DNA of 47,549 bases from JAUSIF01 sp036556265. GTDB taxonomy: Bacteria; Pseudomonadota; Alphaproteobacteria; Rhizobiales; Xanthobacteraceae. Below, piece after piece: positions 9,529-16,389 of this stretch; within the stretch, counting starts at the first letter, position 1; the number at the start of each line of letters is the position of its first letter. The notes under the pieces are model-generated. The model was not told the origin of the DNA and searched no databases. It saw only the letters and a program-made list of their open reading frames with translations. Location of the stretch: contig DATBJU010000171.1 of the NCBI GenBank assembly GCA_036556265.1, positions 1-47,549 on the forward strand, read 5' to 3'. A program made the position numbers and the translations under genes.

Positions 9529-10890
9529 CTAGGAGAGCAGCGGCGACCAGGCCGGATCCGAGGCGTAAGCCGGTGTCGGGATGCGCTGCTCGTTGTACCC
9601 GGTGAGGTCCACCGTGAAGAGCTGCGGCCCTGCGTTGCCGCCCGGGTCGCGAAAGAACATGAGCACGCGTCCGTTCGGCGCCCATGTCGGCCCTTCGTTA
9701 TGGAACCCCTCGGTCAGGATCCGCTCGCCCGATCCATCGATCCGCATCACGCCGATCGCGAAGCTACCGCGCCCCTGGCGTGTGAAGGCGATCACGTCGC
9801 CGCGCGGCGACCAGACGGGCGTCGAGTACGTGCCCTGGCCGAACGAGATGCGCCGCGCGCCGGTGCCGTCCGCGCCCATCACGTAGATCTGCTGCGAGCC
9901 GCCGCGGTCCGACTCGAACGCGATCTGCCGACCGTCAGGCGAGAACGACGGCGCGGTATCGATTGCAGCCGCGTCGGTGAGCCGCGTCGTGCGCCGCGAG
10001 CGCAGGTCCATCAGGAAGATGTTCGAGTTCGAACCCTTCTGGAGGCTCATCAGCACCCGCTGCCCGTCGGGCGAGAAGCGCGGCGAGAAGGTCATGCCGG
10101 GAAAGTCGCCGACCACTTCGCGTTGGCCGGTCTCGATGTTGAGGAGAAACACGCGCGGGTCGCCGCGCCCATAAGACATGTACGCCACTTCCTGATTGGT
10201 CGGGCTGAAGCGCGGCGTCAGTACGAGGTCTTCACCGCGCGTGAGATAGCGCACGTTCGCACCGTCCTGATCCATGATCGCGAGCCGCTTCACACGCGAC
10301 TCCTTCGGGCCGGTTTCATCGATGAACACGATGCGCGTATCGAAATAACCTTTCTCGCCGGTGAGACGTTCGTAGATCAGGTCCGAGATGATGTGCCCGA
10401 TGCGCCGCCACTGCGCCGGTTGAGTGATGAAGTACTGCTGGCCGACCAGCTGCTCGCCCGCAAATACATCCCACAGGCGAAATTCCGTCTTGATGCGCTC
10501 GCCCTCGCGCGAGACGCGCCCGGTAACAAGGCCCTGCGCATTGATCACCCGCCAGTCCTGGAAGCGGGGCCGCGCGTCGAAATTCTGGATCTTTTCGATA
10601 AAGGCGGTCCGGTCGATCGGCTGAAACAGGCCGGAGCGGCGCAGATTGTTGGAGATGATCCCCGACAAGTTGCGCGCGATCTCCGGATCGCCGCCGCCAC
10701 CGATCAGGAACTCCGGCACCGCGATCGGCAGCGGCTGAATCGTTCCTTGCGTAATGTCGAGCTTGAGCACGGCCTGCGCGTCGCGCGCGCCGAGCGTCGC
10801 CGCCGCTGCGGCTGCACCCGCCGTCAGCAAAAGGCGCCGGCGTGAGATCGGGTTGTGCGGATGTGGCGTCGGGCGTGCTCGCTCAATCAT
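9529..10890 (-). CDS. tolB: Tol-Pal system beta-propeller protein TolB
   Basis: TolB is a periplasmic protein that shuttles between Pal and TolA. This one has about 453 residues: an N-terminal domain (P-I-A-V-P-E-F-L-I-G onward) and a six-bladed WD/PD40 propeller marked by repeats such as P-R-F-S-P-T-N-Q-E-V-A-Y, P-R-F-S-P-D-G-Q-R-V-L and P-S-F-S-P-D-G-R-Q-I-A-F. The ATG at 10890 (M-I-E-R-A-R) is preferred over upstream in-frame starts that would run into tolA. The leader carries S-R-R-R-L-L-L ahead of an alanine-rich hydrophobic stretch ending D-A-Q-A, which resembles a twin-arginine signal, whereas E. coli TolB uses Sec. It starts 28 bases after tolA. Confidence 0.97.
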   Translation of the reverse strand: MIERARPTPHPHNPISRRRLLLTAGAAAAAATLGARDAQAVLKLDITQGTIQPLPIAVPEFLIGGGGDPEIARNLSGIISNNLRRSGLFQPIDRTAFIEKIQNFDARPRFQDWRVINAQGLVTGRVSREGERIKTEFRLWDVFAGEQLVGQQYFITQPAQWRRIGHIISDLIYERLTGEKGYFDTRIVFIDETGPKESRVKRLAIMDQDGANVRYLTRGEDLVLTPRFSPTNQEVAYMSYGRGDPRVFLLNIETGQREVVGDFPGMTFSPRFSPDGQRVLMSLQKGSNSNIFLMDLRSRRTTRLTDAAAIDTAPSFSPDGRQIAFESDRGGSQQIYVMGADGTGARRISFGQGTYSTPVWSPRGDVIAFTRQGRGSFAIGVMRIDGSGERILTEGFHNEGPTWAPNGRVLMFFRDPGGNAGPQLFTVDLTGYNEQRIPTPAYASDPAWSPLLS

Positions 10891-10918
10891 TGTGGTCTCG
10901 CAAAATACGGGCGGCGGC

Positions 10919-11812
10919 TCAGCCGCCGAACATGTCGCGCGGATCGAAAGTGACTTCCACATCGCGCCAGATCTCATACTTCGCCGCCGGCAACGTGTAG
11001 GGCTGGCAACGGCGAACCGCGCGCATGGCGCTCTCCGCAGCCACGCGGAAATAGGGGCTCGATCCGCTGTTCATCAGGACCGGCTCCGCCGACAGCGAGC
11101 CGTCGGTGCGGAATTGCACGCGCAGCCGCACAATCAGGTCCTGCGCGTTCTCCGCGCCGACCGGCGGATTCCAGCACGCCTGGATCTGCGCGCGCAGCGC
11201 GTCGATCTCGCTTTGCGTCAGCCGCGATGCGTTGCCGATCGTGGTACCGAGCGACGCCGTCGGCGCGATCTCGCTCGCGGCGCGCTGTCGCTGCGGCTCG
11301 CGCCGGTCGAGAAGTGCCGCGATCTGATCCGGATTGAAATCGCGCTGCTTCGGCATCTGCGCCTGAGCCGGCTGCGGCGTCTTCGGCTTCGGCGGCTCGC
11401 GCTTGGGCGGCGTCGGTGTCTTGGCCTGATCCGGCTTCGCCTCGGGTTTCGCCTCTTCTTTCTTGGGCGCGGGTTCGGGTTTTGTCTCCGGCGGCGGCGG
11501 GGGCGGAGCCGCCGCGGTCTTCACCTCGGGCTTCACCTGTTTCTTCTCCGGCTCGGGCGCCTGCTTCGGCTCAGCGACCTTTTCCGCCGCCTGCTTCGAC
11601 TGCTCTTTCTTCGGCGCGTTACGCGCTCCGGCCTGCATCTGCGTCACGTCGGTGATCGGCACGAGGTCGACCGGCATCGCCTCGGTGCGCGGAGGGTCGA
11701 GCGGCGACGGCGCGAAGGTGATGAGCCCCCAGCCGAGCACGACCGCGTGCGCGAGGCTCGATACCGCGAGACCCGTGCGCACCCTAGCTTCCCTGTTCGA
11801 CTTCGGTGACAA
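10919..11812 (-). CDS. tolA: Tol-Pal system protein TolA
   Basis: TolA is the bitopic inner-membrane arm that transmits TolQR energy to Pal/TolB. This one has about 297 residues: one N-terminal transmembrane helix (S-S-L-A-H-A-V-V-L-G-W-G-L-I-T-F, about 18-33), a long lysine/proline/alanine-rich periplasmic spacer (about 65-180), and a C-terminal domain with V-R-L-R-V-Q-F-R-T-D-G-S and the final D-V-E-V-T-F-D-P-R-D-M-F. The spacer is proline-rich with many K-P-E-x repeats rather than the long alanine helix of E. coli. Its start overlaps the end of tolR by 29 bases, pointing to translational coupling. Confidence 0.93.
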   Translation of the reverse strand: MSPKSNREARVRTGLAVSSLAHAVVLGWGLITFAPSPLDPPRTEAMPVDLVPITDVTQMQAGARNAPKKEQSKQAAEKVAEPKQAPEPEKKQVKPEVKTAAAPPPPPPETKPEPAPKKEEAKPEAKPDQAKTPTPPKREPPKPKTPQPAQAQMPKQRDFNPDQIAALLDRREPQRQRAASEIAPTASLGTTIGNASRLTQSEIDALRAQIQACWNPPVGAENAQDLIVRLRVQFRTDGSLSAEPVLMNSGSSPYFRVAAESAMRAVRRCQPYTLPAAKYEIWRDVEVTFDPRDMFGG

Positions 11813-12221
11813 GCGCCACCCGCCTGTAGCCTGCGGCCGAAAGCCGGCCCATCACCCGCATCACCGTACCGTAATCCACCTTGCGATCGCCGCGCACGAA
11901 GATGCGCTCTTCGCTTCCGTTTTTCGCGATCGCCTTGAGCTTGGCCACCAGCTCATCGACCTTGATTTCGGTGTTTTGCAGGAAAACCTGCCCCTTGTCA
12001 TTGACTGAAATCGTCAACGGCTCCCGATCCTGCTCGATCGATTTCGCCTGGCTTTCCGGGAGATCGATCGGGACCCCGACGGTCAGCAGGGGTGCGGCGA
12101 CCATGAACACGATCAGCAGCACGAGCATCACGTCGACGAACGGCGTGACGTTGATCTCGCTCATCATGGCGCGGCGGCGTGCGCGATGCCGACCGCCACC
12201 CGTGGAGATACCCGCCCCCAT
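11784..12221 (-). CDS. tolR: Tol-Pal proton-channel subunit TolR
   Basis: This 145-residue ExbD/TolR protein forms the proton channel with TolQ. The transmembrane helix contains the essential aspartate in P-F-V-D-V-M-L-V-L-L-I-V-F-M (Asp30), preceded by the conserved S-E-I-N-V-T-P. A periplasmic domain follows (L-T-I-S-V-N-D-K-G-Q-V-F onward) with the late V-R-G-D-R-K-V-D-Y-G-T-V motif. It lies 9 bases after tolQ and overlaps tolA. Confidence 0.97.
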   Translation of the reverse strand: MGAGISTGGGRHRARRRAMMSEINVTPFVDVMLVLLIVFMVAAPLLTVGVPIDLPESQAKSIEQDREPLTISVNDKGQVFLQNTEIKVDELVAKLKAIAKNGSEERIFVRGDRKVDYGTVMRVMGRLSAAGYRRVALVTEVEQGS

Positions 12222-12230
12222 CCGCCGTCC

Positions 12231-12944
12231 TCACATTTTCTCGTCGACCTGGCGCGACAGGATTGCCGAGAACTCGTCGGCGAACCCTTCCATCCGCTGG
12301 GTCTGGCGATTCACTTCGTTCGCGAATTTGTTGTAGAAAATCGTCGCCGGTATGGCGGCGATAAGGCCCATGGCCGTGGCGAAAAGTGCCTCGGCGATGC
12401 CGGGCGCGACGACGGCAAGGCTCGTACTCTTCGACGCCGCGATCGACTGAAAGCTCGTCATGATCCCCCATACCGTTCCGAACAGGCCGATGAACGGACC
12501 TGCGGAACCGACCGTCGCGAGCACGAGCAGCCTGCGCTCGAGCCGCTCCACCTCGCGCGCGATCGTGACGTTCATCACCTTTTCGATGCGCTGCGTAAGG
12601 CCGAGCAGCGAGCGCGCACCGCCTTCGTAAGTGCGCTTCCACTCGCGCATCGCCGCGACGAACAGAGCGGCCATCGAGTGGTTCGGTCGCGGGGCGAGCG
12701 AGCGGTAAAGCTCCTCGAGACTCTCGCCCGACCAGAACACCTGCTCGAAGCGATCCATCTGCCGGCGCGTACGTGCATAGAGAATCGTCTTGTCGATCAC
12801 GATCGCCCAAACCCAGATCGAAGCGAGCACAAGGCCGATCATCACCGCCTTGACGACGAAATGCGCCTGCCAGAACAGGCCCCACAGCGAGACCTGCGCA
12901 GCAGGCAAGTCGATTGCGCCTTGGGCGATCTCGGCGGGATTCAT
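12231..12944 (-). CDS. tolQ: Tol-Pal proton-channel subunit TolQ
   Basis: This 237-residue MotA/TolQ/ExbB-family protein has three membrane segments: about 17-42, 140-165 (G-P-F-I-G-L-F-G-T-V-W-G-I-M) and 178-203 (I-A-E-A-L-F-A-T-A-M-G-L-I-A-A-I-P-A). It forms the pentameric stator part of the proton motor that drives TolA. The true start is ATG 12944 (M-N-P-A-E-I-A); the frame continues upstream to 13106, but that region has no family similarity. In most proteobacteria ybgC lies directly upstream; here a three-gene island separates them. Confidence 0.97.
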   Translation of the reverse strand: MNPAEIAQGAIDLPAAQVSLWGLFWQAHFVVKAVMIGLVLASIWVWAIVIDKTILYARTRRQMDRFEQVFWSGESLEELYRSLAPRPNHSMAALFVAAMREWKRTYEGGARSLLGLTQRIEKVMNVTIAREVERLERRLLVLATVGSAGPFIGLFGTVWGIMTSFQSIAASKSTSLAVVAPGIAEALFATAMGLIAAIPATIFYNKFANEVNRQTQRMEGFADEFSAILSRQVDEKM

Positions 12945-13272
12945 TCGGCAAACCTCGGCGCCCGCTTCGCAGCGGGGCCAGCATGTGCATGGGAGGATCG
13001 AGGGGCGCGGCTGGCGATCGGCTGGCTCCGGCAATCCGCGCGGGCCCGTCCTGACCCGCTCCCGCCGCCCTTCGGTCCGGCCCAAATCGGGACCGAATCT
13101 GTCCAAACTTGGGCGCTGGCGCAGGCGCGTGGTGCGCTAGCAAAGCCCGCGGTACTTAATAAAGGATTATCGTGGCGCTCCCGGCGAGAAAGCGCCCATT
13201 CCGGGTTCGCCGCCCCTGTGGCACCCTCGCCGCGGCCGAAGACGGAAAGTCGGGATTCCGGGAGGGGCTCAA
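12945..13272. other. Divergent intergenic region, tolQ / hydroxyacid oxidase
   Basis: These 328 bases contain no gene that I can support. They should hold the promoters of tolQ (minus) and of the oxidase (plus). Visible elements are the imperfect inverted pair GCCCAAATCGGGAC (13079-13092) and GTCCAAACTTGGGC (13101-13114), and an AT-rich patch at 13153-13171. A strong ribosome binding site GGAGGGG stands just before the oxidase start. Confidence 0.5.
13101..13114. promoter_or_regulatory. 14-mer motif upstream of tolQ
   Basis: GTCCAAACTTGGGC matches 13 of 14 bases of the motif upstream of cpoB (8789-8802). With GCCCAAATCGGGAC at 13079-13092 it forms an imperfect inverted repeat (11 of 14 bases pair in register, 8-base spacer). 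It lies about 157-170 bases from tolQ and 159-172 from the divergent oxidase, so it could serve either gene. Confidence 0.4.
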
Positions 13273-14535
13273 GTGACCAACATCCCGCCACCGGCGATGT
13301 CGCCCGGCCGCCTGCGGCAGACCGAGATTTTTGTGACCGGCGTCGGCGGCTCTCGCCCGCACGTACCGGTTGCGCCGGACAAGCTGGAAGCCGAGGCCGC
13401 CAAACGCATGAGCGCCGAAGCAGGCGCTTACGTGATCGGCGGAGCGGGCTCCGAAACGACCATGCAGGCAAATCGGGCGGCATTCGACCGTCAGCGAATC
13501 GTGCCGCGCGTGCTGCGCGATGTCTCGCAGCGTGACCTTTCGGTGAGCCTGTTCGGTCGTACTCACCGCGCGCCGCTCCTGCTCGCGCCGATCGGCGTGT
13601 TGGAGATGATGGATCGGGAAGCCGACCTTGCGGTAGCACGAGCCGCAAAGAACGCAGGAGTCGGCTTCATCTTTTCCAATCAGGCTTCGGTGCCGATGGA
13701 GACATGCGCCGCAGCGATGGACGACGCCCCGCGCTGGTTTCAACTCTACTGGTCGAGCGACGACGAATTCGTTCGCTCGGTCGTGCGGCGGGCGGAGAAC
13801 TGCGGATGTGAAGCGATCGTTCTCACGCTCGATACGACGCTGCTGGGCTGGCGGCCACGCGACCTCGATCTCGCTTATCTGCCGTTCCTGCGCGGACTGG
13901 GGTTGGCGCAGTACCTGAGCGATCCGGTGTTCCGCAAAAAGATTCCGTCTTCGCCGCCGGACACCGGATTCAGGCCGCGCGGGTTCAAGCTTCTCAATTC
14001 GGCGATGACCTTGCGGCGAAAGGGTAAGGCGTTTGGCCTCGGCATGGGGCAAATGCGCTCTGCCGTCGCCCATTTCGTCGCTACCTATTCGCGTCCCGAC
14101 CTCACCTGGACGGATATCGCGAGGCTGCGCGGCATGACGAAGCTGCCGATCCTGCTCAAGGGTGTGCGGCACGGCGAAGACGCGAAGCTTGCCGCCGCAC
14201 AAGGCGTCGACGGCGTGATCGTATCGAACCATGGTGGGCGGCAGGTGGACGGTGAGCGGGCGGCGCTCGAAGATTTGCCGGAGGTCGTCGCCGCCTCAGG
14301 CGCGATGCCGGTGCTGTTCGATTCAGGCGTCCGCTCAGGCGCCGATATCTTCAAGGCGCTGGCGCTTGGGGCGAAAGCCGTGCTGCTCGGACGGCCCTAC
14401 GTCTACGGATTGGCTTTGGCCGGCGAGGCAGGCGTTCGCGAAGTGATCGCGAATGTCGTGGGTGAATTGGATCTGACCCTGGCGCTCTCGGGCGTGAGTA
14501 CCGTGGCGGGCATCGACAAGAATTGCCTGGCCTGA
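13273..14535 (+). CDS. FMN-dependent alpha-hydroxy-acid oxidase (lactate 2-monooxygenase-like)
   Basis: This 420-residue TIM-barrel flavoprotein oxidises L-2-hydroxyacids, probably lactate or a relative. Visible FMN and substrate motifs include L-L-L-A-P-I-G-V near 100, F-Q-L-Y-W near 155, L-T-L-D-T near 178, L-L-K-G-V near 296, and the catalytic V-S-N-H-G-G-R-Q-V-D near 315-325 (active-site His and Arg), then D-S-G-V-R-S-G-A-D-I and L-G-R-P-Y-V-Y-G. Its length and extended middle loop fit the lactate 2-monooxygenase branch better than membrane-bound LldD. The start is GTG 13273, with GGAGGGG about 6 bases upstream. It sits alone on the plus strand inside the tol region. Confidence 0.88.
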   Translation: MTNIPPPAMSPGRLRQTEIFVTGVGGSRPHVPVAPDKLEAEAAKRMSAEAGAYVIGGAGSETTMQANRAAFDRQRIVPRVLRDVSQRDLSVSLFGRTHRAPLLLAPIGVLEMMDREADLAVARAAKNAGVGFIFSNQASVPMETCAAAMDDAPRWFQLYWSSDDEFVRSVVRRAENCGCEAIVLTLDTTLLGWRPRDLDLAYLPFLRGLGLAQYLSDPVFRKKIPSSPPDTGFRPRGFKLLNSAMTLRRKGKAFGLGMGQMRSAVAHFVATYSRPDLTWTDIARLRGMTKLPILLKGVRHGEDAKLAAAQGVDGVIVSNHGGRQVDGERAALEDLPEVVAASGAMPVLFDSGVRSGADIFKALALGAKAVLLGRPYVYGLALAGEAGVREVIANVVGELDLTLALSGVSTVAGIDKNCLA

Positions 14536-14565
14536 GCGAATTAGGAAGCCGCGCGCCCCAAAAAG

Positions 14566-14590
14566 AAACCTCGGGGAATCCCCGAGGTTT
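14566..14590 (-). terminator. Rho-independent terminator (bidirectional, stronger on minus)
   Basis: AAACCTCGGGG and CCCCGAGGTTT form a perfect 11-bp stem with a 3-base AAT loop. On the minus strand it is followed by TCTTTTT, suiting the DUF2852 gene; it may also end the convergent oxidase transcript. Confidence 0.85.
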
Positions 14591-14620
14591 CGCTTCAAGC
14601 ATCCGCGACCGCTGCGTTCA

Positions 14621-15031
14621 CTAGTCAGGACGTCTCGGCTCGCCTGATGACTCCGGCGGCGTCTGCCGGTTGCGGCGGTCGGCCATGAACTGGTCGAATT
14701 CCGTCTTGTCCTTCGCAAACCGCAGCCGGTCGAGAAACTCGCGGAATTCGCGCTGTTCTTCCTCGAGCCGCTTCAACGTTTCCGAGCGGTACTCGTCGAA
14801 GGCACGGTTGCCGCTCGATTGGTTTGGGTACCACCAGGTTCCCGGCCTGTCTGTTCGCCACGCGCCGTGGCGGCCGTGCGCATGTGCACCTCTCCAACAA
14901 CCCATTCGTCCGCTCCATAGGATGTAGGCCAGGACCGCAAGCCCCAACGGCCAGAAAATGATGAAGCCGACGATCATCAGCACGATCCAAGCCGGCTTGC
15001 CGAGTTCGTCCAGTTTCTCTGCCCAGGACAT
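14621..15031 (-). CDS. DUF2852 family membrane protein
   Basis: This 136-residue protein starts with a short amphipathic segment, has one hydrophobic hairpin or helix (P-A-W-I-V-L-M-I-V-G-F-I-I-F-W-P-L-G-L-A-V-L-A-Y-I-L-W, split here by family habit, about 13-39), a Gly/His/Trp-rich loop, and a charged helical C-terminus (about 80-125) with F-D-E-Y-R and R-L-E-E-E-Q-x-E-F-x-x-F-L-x-x-L-R. This is the DUF2852 pattern, common in Hyphomicrobiales and without a known function. A perfect inverted repeat 19 bases before its start suggests repression by the adjacent TetR protein. Confidence 0.88.
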   Translation of the reverse strand: MSWAEKLDELGKPAWIVLMIVGFIIFWPLGLAVLAYILWSGRMGCWRGAHAHGRHGAWRTDRPGTWWYPNQSSGNRAFDEYRSETLKRLEEEQREFREFLDRLRFAKDKTEFDQFMADRRNRQTPPESSGEPRRPD

Positions 15032-15049
15032 GAGACCCTCGCGTGTGAA

Positions 15050-15066
15050 TGTTAATTACATTAACA
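15050..15066. promoter_or_regulatory. Probable TetR operator before the DUF2852 gene
   Basis: TGTTAAT-TAC-ATTAACA is a perfect 7-bp inverted repeat with a 3-base spacer, between the TetR gene and the DUF2852 gene it precedes. Part of it, TTACATTA, recurs just upstream of the tetR start (about 15752-15762, GTGTTTACATTAC), which would fit autoregulation. Confidence 0.6.
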
Positions 15067-15091
15067 TAGGTAACGGCCCGCTGGCCGGGTG

Positions 15092-15742
15092 TCAAGGCGC
15101 CCCCCGATTTTTTTCCGGCCGCCAAAGGCCGAGCCCTTCGAGGTAGATCAGGACACCCGCCTCCAGGAGCTCCTCCGGCGACATGGGCAATGCACGCCGC
15201 GCGCTGTCGCCTCTCGCAAATAGGGAGGCGATGCCGTGAGACAAAGCCCACACGTGCAGCGCCACCATCAGCGCGGGCGGCTTCTTCTCGGTGGGCGCGA
15301 TCGCCACGATTTTTTCCGCGGCAGAGCGCAGCACGCTGAACGCCCGATCACCCGCGTCGCGCAGTTCCGCACTGGTCGTCAGCGGCACACCGGCCTCGAA
15401 CATTGCCGAGTAGTACGCGGGCTCCTTGCGCGCGAACGCGAGATAGGCGGTGCCCAGCCGCTCGAAGGCCGTGAACGGGTCGGGCTTGCCATCGTCCCAG
15501 GCGCGTGTGAGCGCGTGCTCGAACAGCTCGAACCCGCGCTTCGCGACGTCCGCCATCAGCGCGTCGCGGTCGCTGTAGTGGCGATAGGGCGCTGCCGGAC
15601 TCACGCCCGCCCAACGCGCTGCTTCCGCGAACGTGAATCCGAACGGACCCTTCTCGGCAATCAACTCGAGCGCGGCCCGCTGCAGCGCCTCCTTCAGATT
15701 GCCATGGTGATAGCCGCGCCCGCCGTGTCTCGACCATTTCAT
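15092..15742 (-). CDS. TetR/AcrR family regulator with WHG domain
   Basis: This 216-residue regulator has an N-terminal helix-turn-helix (A-L-Q-R-A-A-L-E-L-I-A-E-K-G...F-T-F-A-E-A-A-R-W-A-G-V-S-P-A-A-P-Y-R-H-Y-S-D-R-D-A-L, in sections over 18-62) that begins with the basic Y-H-H-G-N-L. The C-terminal ligand domain is of the WHG type, with H-V-W-A-L-S-H-G-I-A-S-L near 165-178. Such proteins are usually local repressors of efflux or lipid genes. Its likely target is the DUF2852 gene directly downstream and itself; the ligand is unknown. It belongs to the island between tolQ and ybgC. Confidence 0.92.
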   Translation of the reverse strand: MKWSRHGGRGYHHGNLKEALQRAALELIAEKGPFGFTFAEAARWAGVSPAAPYRHYSDRDALMADVAKRGFELFEHALTRAWDDGKPDPFTAFERLGTAYLAFARKEPAYYSAMFEAGVPLTTSAELRDAGDRAFSVLRSAAEKIVAIAPTEKKPPALMVALHVWALSHGIASLFARGDSARRALPMSPEELLEAGVLIYLEGLGLWRPEKNRGAP

Positions 15743-15803
15743 GTGAAGGGTGTTTACATTACTCCGAAGGCGCCGTCGACTGTTCGAGTGTCGTGACTTT
15801 CAC

Positions 15804-15914
15804 CCTTCGAGACGCGCGCTTCGTGCGCGCTCCTCAGGGTGAGGCCGATAGAAAAAGCGCCTCAACCTGAGGAGCCCGACGCCGGACTTGGTCCGGCGGA
15901 GGGCGTCTCGAAGG
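15804..15914. repeat. Nested palindromic repeat element
   Basis: This 111-base element folds on itself. CCTTCGAGACGC (15804-15815) pairs with GCGTCTCGAAGG (15903-15914), and CTCCTCAGG (15830-15838) pairs with CCTGAGGAG (15866-15874). Inside are hairpins GCGCGC-N5-GCGCGC (15814-15830) and CGCCGGAC-TTG-GTCCGGCG (15880-15898). It resembles the CTTCGAGAC...CTCAGG palindromes dispersed in Bradyrhizobium-type genomes. It lies between tetR and ybgC, at the edge of the island. Confidence 0.75.
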
Positions 15915-15927
15915 ATGAGGCGAATGG

Positions 15928-16389
15928 CTATTCATCCGCACGCAGCGCCTTGCGTAGCGCCGCGGGAATCCGCTGCGGCTTCTCTCCTGCGACGAACGCA
16001 ATCCGCACGTCCGCCTCAATCAGCGTCTCGTCTCCACGCACAACACTCTGCTTCAAGACGATCGAAGCGCCGCCGACTTCGCCGGGCCGGGTCACGACCT
16101 CGACCACCTCGTCGACGCGCGCGGGCTTGAGAAAGTCGAGCTTCATCGAGCGGACGACGAAATGAAATCCCGGCGCCTCTTTCGCCGTCTGCTCGAACAG
16201 CTCACCCTGTTCGATACCGAGCAGCCGGATGAAGTCGGAGCGGCCCCGCTCCATGAAGCGCAGATAGCTCGCATGATAGACGAGCCCGGTGAAGTCCGTA
16301 TCCTCGTAATAGATGCGGATCGGGAGTCGGTGCACGCCGTCGACGATCCGGCCCGAAAGATGGTCCCAGTCGCCGTCGCTTGCCCTCAC
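15928..16389 (-). CDS. ybgC: Acyl-CoA thioesterase YbgC (Tol-Pal associated)
   Basis: This 153-residue hotdog-fold thioesterase of the YbgC/4-hydroxybenzoyl-CoA family has the catalytic region Y-E-D-T-D-F-T-G-L-V-Y-H-A-S-Y-L-R-F near 27-45 (Asp near 30), then M-E-R-G-R-S-D-F. It hydrolyses acyl-CoA or acyl-ACP thioesters and is usually the first gene of the tol-pal cluster. The start is GTG 16389, inside the end of ruvB (GTGA overlap), so it is translationally coupled to ruvB. Confidence 0.95.
   Translation of the reverse strand: MRASDGDWDHLSGRIVDGVHRLPIRIYYEDTDFTGLVYHASYLRFMERGRSDFIRLLGIEQGELFEQTAKEAPGFHFVVRSMKLDFLKPARVDEVVEVVTRPGEVGGASIVLKQSVVRGDETLIEADVRIAFVAGEKPQRIPAALRKALRADE

Noticed and set aside
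13156..13170. TTAA-N7-TTAT as a second CtrA site upstream of the hydroxyacid oxidase
   Set aside because: One half-site is imperfect, the patch is simply AT-rich, and neither neighbour is a known CtrA target type.
15050..15066. TTAATTACATTAA as a CtrA box
   Set aside because: The spacing between TTAA half-sites is 5 bases, not 7; the longer perfect inverted repeat next to a TetR gene fits a TetR operator better.
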